Shown: positions 24,712 to 34,006 of the stretch, one piece after another
Layout: each line of letters opens with the position of its first letter
Position numbering within the stretch: position 1 is the stretch's first letter
DNA from: Lachnospiraceae bacterium
GTDB lineage: Bacteria; Bacillota; Clostridia; Lachnospirales; Lachnospiraceae
Length of the DNA: 46,979 bases
Reading direction: 5' to 3'
Assembly: GCA_017449745.1 (NCBI GenBank)
Contig: JAFTFD010000372.1
Location: 1 to 46,979 of the forward strand
Translations under genes and position numbers: made by a program
The notes under the pieces: model-generated
Told to the model about the DNA's origin: nothing
The model's database searches: none
The model's input: only the letters and a program-made list of their open reading frames with translations

Positions 24712-24914
24712 AAGGTGTACCAGCATTGCGACCGTTGTGTAAAACTCTGTATAGAACGATCTCAATGCGTCAGTAATACACACCTTGAGCAGTTCCGATA
24801 TTCAAATAAGCATCGTAACTGTGCCTCTTCAATTGGAAGCATAGTATTAACGTTCAAAACACCGAACAGTTTTCACTTCTATAAAGCTTGAAGCCTGCCT
24901 GCATAGTCTTCCCC

Positions 24915-24948
24915 GAAAAAAGTGGCTATGCACCTTTGCATAGCCACT
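24915..24948 (-). terminator. Intrinsic terminator of the symporter gene
   Basis: AGTGGCTATGC and GCATAGCCACT form a perfect 11-base stem with a 6-base loop, followed on the minus strand by TTTTTTCGGGG, ten bases after the stop codon. Confidence 0.92.
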
Positions 24949-24957
24949 GTGTAATCC

Positions 24958-26331
24958 TTATGCTTTTCTGGTCTTTCGCTCAGCAAGCTCCTTGACGATG
25001 GTCGGATAGATCTTATCGAGATTGCACATGGCAAGGATGACCGTCCCGATAACAATCAGGATCAGCGGAACCCATGTGTAAAGAGCTTTGATCGCAAACA
25101 GAGCGGATGCACTCTGTACTGCTGCTTCACCGGAATAACCGCCTATGGCAAGACCCCAGCCGACGACGGCGCTCCCGAGGCCGGTTCCAACCTTCATGCC
25201 GAAGGATGCCGCTGAGTAAGTCATTCCCTCAACGCGCTTGCCGAACTTCCAGTCACCATAATCGATTACATCTGCGATCATTGCGAACATACCTGCGGAA
25301 TGAGGCACTCTACCTACCCCGACCAGTGCAAGACCAATGAGCAGCATTGCAAAACTTCCGGAAGTTGCAAGGATGACCAGGTAACCGATGATCTGCATGA
25401 TAAATCCGATCATCAGGCATTTCCACTTACCAGTCTTCTCAACGATCTTCGGGAAAACAGGAAGCAGGATGATGGAAGGCAGGAAGCCCATCGTATTTAC
25501 CGTCCCATAGGCTCCCATATTTCCGAGGATATCACGGATATAGTAGATAGCGATACCATTGGTCAGGTTCAATGCAGCATAGTTGATGATGAACAGAAGT
25601 GCGACAAAAATGAAATACTTATTCTTAAACAAAAGAACCAGTGCCTGTTTTACCGGGATATCCTCTCTCTTATTCTCCACTGACTCACCGATGGTACGCT
25701 CTTTGCAGAAGAAAAATGTAATAAGGATCAGCACGGTTCCTGCAATGCCATAGATGACAGACATCCAGCGATAGCCTATGGACGCGATCATACCGGGAGC
25801 TGTATAGATGATGATCAGTACAGCGATCCAGGTGCAGAAGAAACGGACCGAACTAAGTGTTGTGCGGTCCTGCTGGTCAGGTGCCATAAAGGACATCATC
25901 GTTCCGTAGGACAGATTACATGCAGTGAAGATCACCACAGCAAGCAGAATGTATGTAATGAAGGCATATACGATCTTCCCGCTTCCCGAAAGGCCTCCTG
26001 GCACATTGAACAGAAGGACCAGGCCAATGCCCATAAAGGGAGCCATAAGACCAACCCAGGGTCTGGCTTTACCCCACCTGGTATGGGTATGGTCAACAAT
26101 ATTACCCATGATAAGATCGGAAATTCCATCCAGCAGACGGGTCAGCAGCATAATTGTTCCGACAACACCGGCAGCGATTCCAACGTTATCCGTGTAATAT
26201 ACGGTGAGGAACATCCCCACTGTTGTCCAGATGAAATTACATCCGGCATCTCCGAGACCATAAGCGATCTTTTCCAAAAACGGCACTTTTTCTACCGACC
26301 CCACAGCAGAAGTGTTTTCATTGGCAGCCAT
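24958..26331 (-). CDS. GPH-family sugar/glycoside:cation symporter
   Basis: This 457-residue membrane protein is a glycoside-pentoside-hexuronide:cation symporter of the major facilitator superfamily, related to MelB, XynB-type and GusB transporters. About twelve transmembrane helices are visible. The conserved segments AYGLGDAGCNFIWTTVGMFLTVYYTDNVG, RLLDGISDLIMGNIVDHTHTRWGKARPW and LSYGTMMSFMAPDQQDRTTLSSVRFF carry the Asp residues that bind the coupling cation in this family. AGGAGG at 26338-26343 sets the start at 26331. It has its own LysR-type promoter (26411-26451) and terminator, so it is a separate unit from the enzymes upstream. The substrate is likely a xyloside or other glycoside, judged from the GH120 and GH2 neighbours. 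Confidence 0.9.
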   Translation of the reverse strand: MAANENTSAVGSVEKVPFLEKIAYGLGDAGCNFIWTTVGMFLTVYYTDNVGIAAGVVGTIMLLTRLLDGISDLIMGNIVDHTHTRWGKARPWVGLMAPFMGIGLVLLFNVPGGLSGSGKIVYAFITYILLAVVIFTACNLSYGTMMSFMAPDQQDRTTLSSVRFFCTWIAVLIIIYTAPGMIASIGYRWMSVIYGIAGTVLILITFFFCKERTIGESVENKREDIPVKQALVLLFKNKYFIFVALLFIINYAALNLTNGIAIYYIRDILGNMGAYGTVNTMGFLPSIILLPVFPKIVEKTGKWKCLMIGFIMQIIGYLVILATSGSFAMLLIGLALVGVGRVPHSAGMFAMIADVIDYGDWKFGKRVEGMTYSAASFGMKVGTGLGSAVVGWGLAIGGYSGEAAVQSASALFAIKALYTWVPLILIVIGTVILAMCNLDKIYPTIVKELAERKTRKA

Positions 26332-26410
26332 AATCGTCCTCCTAATTCTTATAGAGATCTTTTTGAACGTTGTTTCCATAGATTTAATGATAAAGAAAAA
26401 CAGCAGTTTT

Positions 26411-26451
26411 AGAAGATAGATAATCGTTGTGCAGCAACAACCAATTGTTGT
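26411..26451 (-). promoter_or_regulatory. LysR-type operator and promoter of the symporter gene
   Basis: Plus-strand reading: AGAAGATA (26411-26418), seven bases, then GTTGT-N6-ACAAC-N5-GTTGT (26426-26451). On the minus strand TATCTT (26413-26418) is a -10 box and TTGTTG (26435-26440) a -35 box with a 16-base spacer, so the operator covers the -35. The same arrangement recurs at 34007-34047. Confidence 0.65.
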
Positions 26452-26468
26452 ATAAATTCAGAGGAAAA

Positions 26469-28958
26469 TCAGACAGTTGCGATTTTAACATCCATTGGCT
26501 TACATCCATCAGATGTAATCTTTACCGTGATTTCACCCGTCTCCCTTTTTGATCTTACAACAGCGAGGACCAGACCATCGTATGTCTCCCATGTGGTGCT
26601 GTCATAGCTGTTCTCCGTATCAGGATCAGCGCTGCCAAACCCCTGCAGTGTCCCTTTGCCTTCCACTGACACGGAAATCCTTTTCTTTATCTGAAGATTC
26701 TTCCGGCCTTCTGCATCTTTCAGTCCGATAAGGATATAAGCGAGATCGGCACCATCCGCACATATCTCATTCCTGTCAACTGTAACATCCAGTTCCACCT
26801 GATCATCCGCGCTTTCCAGGGAGAATGCTCCTGTGCACTCGCCCCTTATATAGCTGACAGCCTTCAGTTCTCCCGGTTCATAAGTCAGCTCATAGGAAGC
26901 CAGGTAGTTATTCTTCTCTCCTGCAGGTCTGCGGCCAAGTGATCGTCCATTGAGGAAAAGCTCCACTTCATCCGCATCCGCAAAGACATCCACCTTTGCC
27001 GGCTTTCCCTCATATCCGGTCCAGGTCCAGCTCGCGATGTTATCCTTCCACGCCCATGCAGTCTTATTGGGAACCTCGCCATAATGATCCAGACGTTCGA
27101 CTGCAATATACGGATCTTTTCTCAGGCCAAATATGATCTCCCTGTAGTAGCTGATCGGACGTCTGGTCCCGATCAGGTCGATATCACCTGTAAAGGAAAT
27201 GCTGGTAGGCCAGTTGTCCGTAAATCCGCCGCGCCCGTCATAATAGAAGACGCCAAGACCTGCTTCTCCGAGATAATCGTAACCTGTCCAGGTCATATCT
27301 CCGATGACATTATTGTTTTCCCTGATGATCTTCCACAGACGGGGGATTTCCGGCGGGAAGGTCTCTGTTCCAAGAATTACACGGTTGGGATTGTCCTTCT
27401 GTTCCATCAGGTGCCGTGCCGTCAGATAATTATATCCGCAGATATCCAGGGTTCCTTCCATCTCTCCGATGGTTTCCGACAGGATGGGATGAACAGCAAC
27501 CGCATCCGAAAGAGGACCGACAAGCAGGCTCATCGTGCTGTTGAGGGCCTCGCTCCCCGCATCGGACTCATTAGCCTGCGCTGTCATCGAGACGGACACC
27601 CGATCCTGTGTTTCGCCTGTGATATCTGTCATGATCTCTCCCAGGCGGCTCATACTGGCCAAAATGCCGTTGATTGCGTTTGTCACATACCGGGTATCAT
27701 CCAGACGATGAACATAGTTTGTAATCGTCCTGCTCACTTTAGCGCCCTTTGCCGTACCGGCCTCCTGTATCTCATTGCCGGTACAATACATAATGACAGA
27801 AGGATGATTGTAATCTTTACGAATCATCTGCTGCGTATCGAATTTCCAGTTCTGCTCAAAAAACTGCGCGTAATCATTGTTGTTTTTCGACTGTGTCCAG
27901 CAGTCAAAAAGCTCGTCTATGACCAGCATTCCCTCTCTGTCACATGCTTCGAGCATCGCCTTGCTTACAGGATGATGAGAACTTCTTATGCAGTTGAATC
28001 CGGCTTCCTTCAGCTGCCGGCATCTTCGCTCCTCTGCCCGTTCCAACGTACAGGCTCCGATAATACCATTATCGTGATGGATACAGGCTCCGCGCAATTT
28101 AACGGTCCGCCCATTGATCCTGAGCCCGTGTTTTGCGTCAAGGGACAGTCTCCGGATACCGAAGGGTATCACCTCTTCATCCAGAAGCTCATCGCTTTTC
28201 AGGATGCAGACCTGGCATTGATAAAGATAAGGTGTATCGGTATCCCAAAGCCGGGGTGCATCCACGTAAAGACGCTGCCGGCAGGACTCGTTTTTTCCGG
28301 GGAAAACAGTGACTGGAACAGAATCGCGCGCGACGATCCTGCCTTCCTGATCCATAATGCAAACCTGCAGCTTTGTTTTCTGCCGAACCTGCAGACTGCT
28401 GACGATTTCCGTTTCCACCGCAATAACCGCCGAGTCTTCCCCAATATCCAGAGAAGTGACTTTTACGCCGTCCTCCCGAATATGCAGAGCATCCCCGACC
28501 ATGAGATTGACATTGCGGTAAATGCCGCTGCCTGAATACCACCTGCTGTTTGGCTCGGCTGTATTATTGGCAACAACTTTTATTTCGTTCCCTGTTCCAT
28601 ATTTCAAAAAGCTATTTGCCTGGATATAAAAATTGGTATATCCATATGGATGACCGCCGGCATACTCTCCATTCAGATACACCCTGGCATTTCCATATAC
28701 ACTTTCGAACTCAATCAGGACAGTCTTGCCTTCCCAGTCCGCAGGCACATCGAATTGTTTCGTATAGGTATAGATACCTCCCGGATAAAACCCCGTCTGG
28801 TGGGCATTTTTAGTGTCATGAGTCCTCTTTTCATGGATCATGGCGTCATGAGGAAGTTCGATCAATTCCTCTTTTGCATTTTCACCCGACATCTCTGAAA
28901 AAGGGCTTCCTGATGGTGCCTGCACCGTCCATCGGTCATTCCACTTTATCCGTTTCAT
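26469..28958 (-). CDS. GH2 family glycoside hydrolase (beta-galactosidase/glucuronidase type)
   Basis: This 829-residue enzyme is a GH2 retaining exo-glycosidase. Domains in order: jelly-roll sugar-binding (about 1-160, with GIYTYTKQFDVP and RVYLNGEYAG), immunoglobulin-like (160-270), a TIM barrel (270-600) and C-terminal beta domains (600-829) including an ADEVELFLNGRSLG module as in DUF4982-bearing members. RSSHHPVSKAMLEACDREGMLVIDE, GNE (acid/base Glu396) and ILGTETFPP (nucleophile Glu532) are intact. There is no signal peptide, so it acts inside the cell. AAGGAG precedes the start. It is the last gene of the GH120-ADC-OYE-GH2 operon. The sugar released cannot be decided; galactose, glucuronic acid or arabinose-type substrates are all possible for the family. 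Confidence 0.9.
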   Translation of the reverse strand: MKRIKWNDRWTVQAPSGSPFSEMSGENAKEELIELPHDAMIHEKRTHDTKNAHQTGFYPGGIYTYTKQFDVPADWEGKTVLIEFESVYGNARVYLNGEYAGGHPYGYTNFYIQANSFLKYGTGNEIKVVANNTAEPNSRWYSGSGIYRNVNLMVGDALHIREDGVKVTSLDIGEDSAVIAVETEIVSSLQVRQKTKLQVCIMDQEGRIVARDSVPVTVFPGKNESCRQRLYVDAPRLWDTDTPYLYQCQVCILKSDELLDEEVIPFGIRRLSLDAKHGLRINGRTVKLRGACIHHDNGIIGACTLERAEERRCRQLKEAGFNCIRSSHHPVSKAMLEACDREGMLVIDELFDCWTQSKNNNDYAQFFEQNWKFDTQQMIRKDYNHPSVIMYCTGNEIQEAGTAKGAKVSRTITNYVHRLDDTRYVTNAINGILASMSRLGEIMTDITGETQDRVSVSMTAQANESDAGSEALNSTMSLLVGPLSDAVAVHPILSETIGEMEGTLDICGYNYLTARHLMEQKDNPNRVILGTETFPPEIPRLWKIIRENNNVIGDMTWTGYDYLGEAGLGVFYYDGRGGFTDNWPTSISFTGDIDLIGTRRPISYYREIIFGLRKDPYIAVERLDHYGEVPNKTAWAWKDNIASWTWTGYEGKPAKVDVFADADEVELFLNGRSLGRRPAGEKNNYLASYELTYEPGELKAVSYIRGECTGAFSLESADDQVELDVTVDRNEICADGADLAYILIGLKDAEGRKNLQIKKRISVSVEGKGTLQGFGSADPDTENSYDSTTWETYDGLVLAVVRSKRETGEITVKITSDGCKPMDVKIATV

Positions 28959-29010
28959 ATTCCCACTCCTTGGAACTTAAATTATAGTGATTGAGTTGTT
29001 TTACAGTTTG

Positions 29011-30978
29011 CTATAATTCATATGCCGCACGGAAGGCTTCGTGGATCGCATCCGGAACTCTCCTGCCGCCTCTTACCGCATCACCGGCGCAATACACCCG
29101 TTCCATGCCAGCCAGTTCCTCCTGCAGATGATTAACAGCTCTCACACCCAGCGCGACAATGACAGCGTCACAGGGTTCTTCAATCTGAAACCCTGCATGG
29201 TCCTCCAGAATCACACTGTCATGCCGGATCTCCATCAGTTTATGTCCCGGCATTGTGCGAACACCTGTCCTTGCAAGTGCTGCGGTAGCGTCCATGATCA
29301 TCAATGGAAAACCTACGGCGCCCATTGCATCGGCCATCTCAATATTGATTACTTCATTGCCCCGCTCCTGCAGGTATTCTGCAGTCTCCATTCCAGTAAG
29401 GCCGCCACCGATCACTGCCATCCGCTTTCCGGAAAAACATACCTTCTCTGTCAGTACATCCTCCGCCACATAGACATTTTCACCTCTCATTCCCGGAATA
29501 CTGCCGGGCAGGACAGGCACGGAACCAGTCGTCAGAAAAACCGCATAAGGATTCAGCTCCCGGATCATATCCGCGGTTACTTCGGTATTCATCTGGATAT
29601 CCACATTCAATGTTTCCAGTTGTTTTACGGCATACCGGATAAAGTTACCCATCTTTGCTCTGTGAGGCGGCAGGGACGCAAGATACATCTGACCTCCTAG
29701 TCGTTCCCTCTTTTCAAATACCTTTACATGAAATCCTCTTTTCCCGAGGATCATAGCTGCCTCAAGGCCTGCCGGACCGGCGCCGACTACGACACACAGT
29801 CTGCCTTCTCCATCCTTCCCCGGCTCACCGTAATTCAGTTCTTCTCCCATATAGGGATTCACTGAGCAAAATGCGTGAGATCCGCCTGTACACAGATTGT
29901 TCCCGGCCGTCTCAAAACAGTACATGCAGCCTAAGCATTTCCGGATTTCTTCATCACGGCCTGCAATGGCTTTTACACCCCATTCAGGGTCTGCCAGCCA
30001 GGACCTGCCCATGGCCACAAAGTCAACATCTCCATTCTCGAGGATTTGTTCCGCATATGCGGGATCACGGATGACGCCTGTTGCAGCGACCGGAATCTGC
30101 ACTGCCTTTTTGATCTCAGCTGCCAGTGGTATTTTCCAACCCTGTTCATAAGAAGTCGGCTCGACAATCGTATTTCCGGTAAAATGCGTACCGGAAGAAA
30201 TATTTAAAAGAGCAACTCCCGCCTTTTCACAGGCTTTGGCATCTTCTATGGTTTCCTTCAGGGTAAGACTTTCCCGGTAAATCCCGTCAAGGAATTCCGA
30301 GCTGCTCAGCCGCACACTGATGGGATATTCTTTGCCGCATACCCTCTGCACTTCCGCTATGATTTCCATCAGAAAGCGACGTCTGTTCTCCGCAGATCCG
30401 CCGTATTCATCTTCTCTGTGATTGTCAAACGGAGAGAGGAACTGATGGATCAGATAGCCATGTGCCGCGTGAATTTCAACGCCGTCAATTCCCGCTTCTT
30501 TGGCTCTGCCTGCCGCCTCGCCGAAGTCTTTCACCAGCCCCCGGATTTCTTCTACCGTAAGCGCCCGGGTCGGTTCAGGCGCGACAAAACTTGGAACCGG
30601 CATGGAGGAAACGAGCTGCCTGGTATCAGGATTCAGCACAAGATGGGATTCCCGTCCCGGATGATGAAGCTGTACAAAAATTTTGGTGTCATATTCATGT
30701 ACTACATCTGCCAGTTTCCTGAAACTGGGTACGGTATCATCTGTGGCAAGGGACAACTGATCATATTCCCCTGCCCCGTGAAGATTGTTGACACGGGTAA
30801 TTTCTGTAATAATAAGACCTGCGCCGCCTTTTGCCCGCTCTGCATAAAACCGGATAAATGCATCTGTTGCCTGTCCATTCGGGGAGCCGACGCCAACACC
30901 CATCGCCGTCATGACAAGCCTGTTTTTTATTGTCAGATTTCCAATCGATCCTGTTTCCGCAATCTTTTCATATTTCAC
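29011..30978 (-). CDS. OYE-family NADH:flavin oxidoreductase / ene-reductase with FAD and Fe-S
   Basis: This 655-residue protein has the 2,4-dienoyl-CoA reductase layout: an FMN TIM barrel (about 1-340; NRLVMTAMG, VQLHHPGRES, DGVEIHAAHGYLIHQFLSPFDNHREDEYGG), a cysteine cluster (CLGCMYC, then two more Cys) for a 4Fe-4S centre, and an FAD/NAD(P) domain (VVVGAGPAGLEAAMILG, AVIGGGLTGMETAEYLQ, CAGDAV). Such enzymes reduce carbon-carbon double bonds in enoates, dienoyl-CoA, bile acids or flavonoids. The GTG start overlaps the ADC stop codon (GTGA), with GGAGGT eight bases upstream. In this island it probably reduces the aglycone released by the glycosidases; the substrate is unknown. Confidence 0.9.
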   Translation of the reverse strand: MKYEKIAETGSIGNLTIKNRLVMTAMGVGVGSPNGQATDAFIRFYAERAKGGAGLIITEITRVNNLHGAGEYDQLSLATDDTVPSFRKLADVVHEYDTKIFVQLHHPGRESHLVLNPDTRQLVSSMPVPSFVAPEPTRALTVEEIRGLVKDFGEAAGRAKEAGIDGVEIHAAHGYLIHQFLSPFDNHREDEYGGSAENRRRFLMEIIAEVQRVCGKEYPISVRLSSSEFLDGIYRESLTLKETIEDAKACEKAGVALLNISSGTHFTGNTIVEPTSYEQGWKIPLAAEIKKAVQIPVAATGVIRDPAYAEQILENGDVDFVAMGRSWLADPEWGVKAIAGRDEEIRKCLGCMYCFETAGNNLCTGGSHAFCSVNPYMGEELNYGEPGKDGEGRLCVVVGAGPAGLEAAMILGKRGFHVKVFEKRERLGGQMYLASLPPHRAKMGNFIRYAVKQLETLNVDIQMNTEVTADMIRELNPYAVFLTTGSVPVLPGSIPGMRGENVYVAEDVLTEKVCFSGKRMAVIGGGLTGMETAEYLQERGNEVINIEMADAMGAVGFPLMIMDATAALARTGVRTMPGHKLMEIRHDSVILEDHAGFQIEEPCDAVIVALGVRAVNHLQEELAGMERVYCAGDAVRGGRRVPDAIHEAFRAAYEL

Positions 30979-31823
30979 AGACGGTCACCTCCTATCAGAC
31001 CTTTTTTATCAAAACGAGCCGTCAGAAGCTTCGATATTGCCTGCGCAGGATCCGCTTCGCCCATCTTCACCAGTTCCTTCATCCGCAGATCACTCTCGCA
31101 GTACGCTCCTCCCATGTTTTCTAATACAGGAAGCTGCCCCCAGGCATCATCCCTGCCTGACATAAGACGGACCGTCACCTTGCCCGCTTCCCAGCTCCGA
31201 TAGGTATACTCCGCCTCATTGGAATAAATGTTGACCTTTGAAAAAGCAGGGGCACCGGTTTCATCCGGCTCCATGAGCGGATGCATATAAAAGCTTGTCC
31301 CACCGGATACAGCACCAGCGGCAGCCCCCTGATAACAGGCTTCCGTCTGGGGATTGTTATAACTGCCGTCCAGTTTTACCGATACATCAGCCAGCGTTAC
31401 TCCATGGCGGCACGCATAAGCCCGTACTACGTCTCCGGTCCGGATGAACCGGATATCCGATTCGTTCTCACACATCTTTTTGGGAAGCCCGTATTTTTCC
31501 CTGCCTGGCAGTGTGGCCATCTGGGCGCCGGGTCCGGAAAGCAGAAAGCTCACAGGATACAGACCTGTCTGCGCTCCCAGGCGGACGTAAACGCCTATCA
31601 TTGCTTCCCGATAAGGTTCGGTAAATGCTGGCTTGTCAATACTTACGATATATCCGGATACCAGCGGAAAGGCAGCTTCCAGAGGTTTTGGAATAATATC
31701 AGCAATCGCAGCCAGATCGCTTCGAAAAGTAAAATATACGCCTTTTACATCTCCCATCAGGGAGATCGGATTCAGGAATGCCTGATCCTCCGGCAAGTGA
31801 AATAGTGCTTTCTCCGGTTTCAT
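30975..31823 (-). CDS. Acetoacetate-decarboxylase-family protein
   Basis: This 282-residue protein belongs to the ADC superfamily. It has YFTFRSDLAAIADIIPKPLEA and the active-site region GREKYGLPKKM, where one lysine forms the Schiff base in true acetoacetate decarboxylases. Length is slightly above the usual 245-270. Many family members act on other beta-keto or enol acids, or as aldolase/dehydratase-like enzymes, so acetoacetate is not assumed. AGGAGGT precedes the ATG. It is translationally coupled to the OYE reductase downstream and lies 61 bases after GH120, indicating a shared pathway. Confidence 0.85.
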   Translation of the reverse strand: MKPEKALFHLPEDQAFLNPISLMGDVKGVYFTFRSDLAAIADIIPKPLEAAFPLVSGYIVSIDKPAFTEPYREAMIGVYVRLGAQTGLYPVSFLLSGPGAQMATLPGREKYGLPKKMCENESDIRFIRTGDVVRAYACRHGVTLADVSVKLDGSYNNPQTEACYQGAAAGAVSGGTSFYMHPLMEPDETGAPAFSKVNIYSNEAEYTYRSWEAGKVTVRLMSGRDDAWGQLPVLENMGGAYCESDLRMKELVKMGEADPAQAISKLLTARFDKKGLIGGDRL

Positions 31824-31884
31824 TCTTCACAACCTCCTGTCACAATACTCTCTTACGTTTATGCCTGTACTTTATGTTCCCGGA

Positions 31885-33924
31885 TCAAAACAATCTCTTT
31901 GATGCTTCCCTGCCATCTGCGAATGGACCGGGAACGCAGCGCCTGGTCCTTGAAGTTCCGAACCAGGTCTTGTCAAACAGGATCTCACTGCCATCCGGAT
32001 TTTCAAAACGCTGTTCCGGCTCAAAGGCCATGCCTAACGTCTCTGTATTGATCATCTTCGGGGATGTTTGGGGCAAATGCTCATAAAGGTTTGTTGTCAG
32101 ATACCATCCGTCATCCTTCTGTTCTGCTGCGATTTCGATAGCGTGGTCAATGACCTCGGTGCCTTTATTTTCCTTTTCCCAGGGTCTGGCCCCGTTGAAG
32201 AAAACGTTGCCGCCGGTCCATACAGGCAGGCGGATATAATAACGGTCACTGAGCGCAGAACCCATACCGCAGTATCCTTCGAACTCTTTGTCCCACTCTT
32301 CGAATGTGGGGAAGCCGTCGTATGCGCTGGTACCCACGATGGCGTTGCCATCGTCCCAGCCGCTCCCATCGCTCCCCATCATCTCCATGACAGGCTTCAG
32401 GGCCGGGCGCAGCGAACGCTGCACAAACAGGTTATTGTAGAACCTGGCATCTCCGTGAAGGAAGGTCATGAACCCTGCAACCTCAGTCCTGTGGGGCAGA
32501 TGGTAAGGCGTGTAACGCGGAGAGTAAAGTGTCAGAGCGCCGTTGTTTGTGCCTATCCCGATGTCCACCAGACTGCCCGCGATAAGGTTGTGTACTACGG
32601 CTACACCCTGACAGGCCAGCTTGATCGCACGCTCGGAGAGCAGTACATTGTTATCGATCAGCGTCGGACCGTGGGAGACTTCCACAAAGACATCCTCACC
32701 TATGCTGGAGAAAAGAGAAGGATTTAGATCCTCCGGCGTCTTGTTCAGATGTGGTGCGGTATTGTCGTGGAACAGGTTCTGCGTGACCCGCGTGCCCTGT
32801 GCCTGCCAGTCCAGCCAGATCCCCCGCGTACAGTCATGAATATGATTGTGCCGGATGATCACATCGATGGCAGCGTGCATCTTAATACCACCGATCTCTG
32901 CTCCTGCCAGGTTTTGCTTATTATTGATATGATGAATATGATTATCGTCTATCAGGGAGAACACACCGCCCAGATGGCCTACTATGCCGGTCTGTCCGCA
33001 GTCATGTATGTCACAGCGGCGGACAGTGTGGCTGCCAATCGTCTCTTTCGACCATCCTTCCGCCTGTGCCAGACAGATGCACTCACGTTCCGTCTGTGTG
33101 CCGTCTTTGTATTTCCAGTGAAGCCATTTGTTTTCATTGTTTTTCTGCAGATATTTACCCAGAGAAATGCCGCTGCATTTGGACTCATATACTTCGCAGT
33201 CCTCGATGATCCAGCCTTTGGACCAATGCGGTGCGATCATACCCTCCTGAAAAGCTGTAGGCGGAGCCCACTGGGTAGCCGCCTGACAAACGGTAAAACC
33301 GGAGAGGGTAATGTACCCTATGCCCTCATCCTCAGGCGCAAAGCAGGCAGAGCGTACGCTCAGTTCCACATTCTCCGCATTCGGATCCTTTCCCTGAAAA
33401 TTCGCGAAGAACACTGTTTCATCCGTCTCCGGATCCTGCTCGGCATACCAGACATAAACCGAAAACTCCGGATCCCAGGACAGAGAGCTCGGCCGGGGAT
33501 CGAATACCATTTCACGGCACGTCACTTCATACAGAGACTTCCCGTTCAGGAATACCTCGCCGGTGTGGGCAACAAAATCAGATATAAACCAGTCCCCCGA
33601 GATCCTTGTCGTGTAAGGATTACGCTCCGTAAATACTGTATTGGAAATTCTCGCCGACCAGACGCTGCCGCCTTCATATACCCAGCCGGCCAGCCTCTCT
33701 GCCCCGGTAATGACAGCCTTCCGCGGCTGCGTCGAACGATAAATAATACGTTCCTGCTCGGTGCCGCCATGCCTGGGATTCACATTCTCGCGATATACGC
33801 CCGGCATCACCAGAACTTCATCTCCCGCCGCAGCGACATCTGCCGCAGCCTGGATCGTTCTGAATGGGCGTTCCTGTGTTCCATCTCCATTTGCAGCGGC
33901 ATTCACGTCAACATAGAGTTTCAT
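31885..33924 (-). CDS. GH120 beta-xylosidase-like parallel beta-helix protein
   Basis: This 679-residue right-handed parallel beta-helix protein closely resembles GH120 beta-xylosidase (XylC of Thermoanaerobacterium). Shared landmarks are the GTQERPFRTIQAAADVA opening, VWYAEQD with FANFQGKDPN, WAPPT, HWSKGWIIEDCEVY, GWSKETIGSH, DCGQTGIVGHLGGVFS, IKMHAAIDV, GIWLDWQAQGTRV (catalytic Asp372) and DVFVEVSHGP (catalytic Glu415). Compared with XylC there is an extra stretch of about 20 residues between the two catalytic residues. No signal peptide, so it acts on imported xylosides. AGGAGG lies nine bases before the start. It is the first gene of the four-gene catabolic operon. Confidence 0.85.
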   Translation of the reverse strand: MKLYVDVNAAANGDGTQERPFRTIQAAADVAAAGDEVLVMPGVYRENVNPRHGGTEQERIIYRSTQPRKAVITGAERLAGWVYEGGSVWSARISNTVFTERNPYTTRISGDWFISDFVAHTGEVFLNGKSLYEVTCREMVFDPRPSSLSWDPEFSVYVWYAEQDPETDETVFFANFQGKDPNAENVELSVRSACFAPEDEGIGYITLSGFTVCQAATQWAPPTAFQEGMIAPHWSKGWIIEDCEVYESKCSGISLGKYLQKNNENKWLHWKYKDGTQTERECICLAQAEGWSKETIGSHTVRRCDIHDCGQTGIVGHLGGVFSLIDDNHIHHINNKQNLAGAEIGGIKMHAAIDVIIRHNHIHDCTRGIWLDWQAQGTRVTQNLFHDNTAPHLNKTPEDLNPSLFSSIGEDVFVEVSHGPTLIDNNVLLSERAIKLACQGVAVVHNLIAGSLVDIGIGTNNGALTLYSPRYTPYHLPHRTEVAGFMTFLHGDARFYNNLFVQRSLRPALKPVMEMMGSDGSGWDDGNAIVGTSAYDGFPTFEEWDKEFEGYCGMGSALSDRYYIRLPVWTGGNVFFNGARPWEKENKGTEVIDHAIEIAAEQKDDGWYLTTNLYEHLPQTSPKMINTETLGMAFEPEQRFENPDGSEILFDKTWFGTSRTRRCVPGPFADGREASKRLF

Positions 33925-33959
33925 GCTGCATTTCCTCCTGCCTTCTTATCCGTCTACCG

Positions 33960-33994
33960 TTTCCTGTATCTTCTAATTTAGAAGATACAGGAAA
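33960..33994 (-). promoter_or_regulatory. 16-base perfect hairpin in the GH120 operon leader
   Basis: Positions 33960-33975 and 33979-33994 are perfect inverted repeats with a 3-base loop. The stem contains TATCTTCT/AGAAGATA, the same octamer found at the promoter (34007-34014). It starts close to the predicted 5' end of the transcript and ends 36 bases before the GH120 start codon. Confidence 0.7.
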
Positions 33995-34006
33995 AAGGAA
34001 GCGTCC

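Larger units (their letters stand above)
24441..24914. other. Gene-poor left end of the island
   Basis: I see no credible gene in this 474-base stretch. It holds a small GCGGC-AA-GCCGC hairpin next to the recombinase remnant (about 24452-24463), a minus-strand terminator, a block of ten-base-spaced repeats, and TTATCTGTCC at 24562-24571, whose complement GGACAGATAA resembles the core of the attachment repeats. A 67-codon minus-strand frame over the repeats has no ribosome binding site and no recognisable motif. Confidence 0.5.

Noticed and set aside
24580-24783. Small 67-residue minus-strand gene in the island's left end
   Set aside because: No ribosome binding site, no known motif, and it lies on the repeat block.
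31885-33924. Pectate lyase or other polysaccharide lyase
   Set aside because: The beta-helix sequence follows GH120 xylosidase landmarks including both catalytic acids, and lacks lyase calcium-site motifs.
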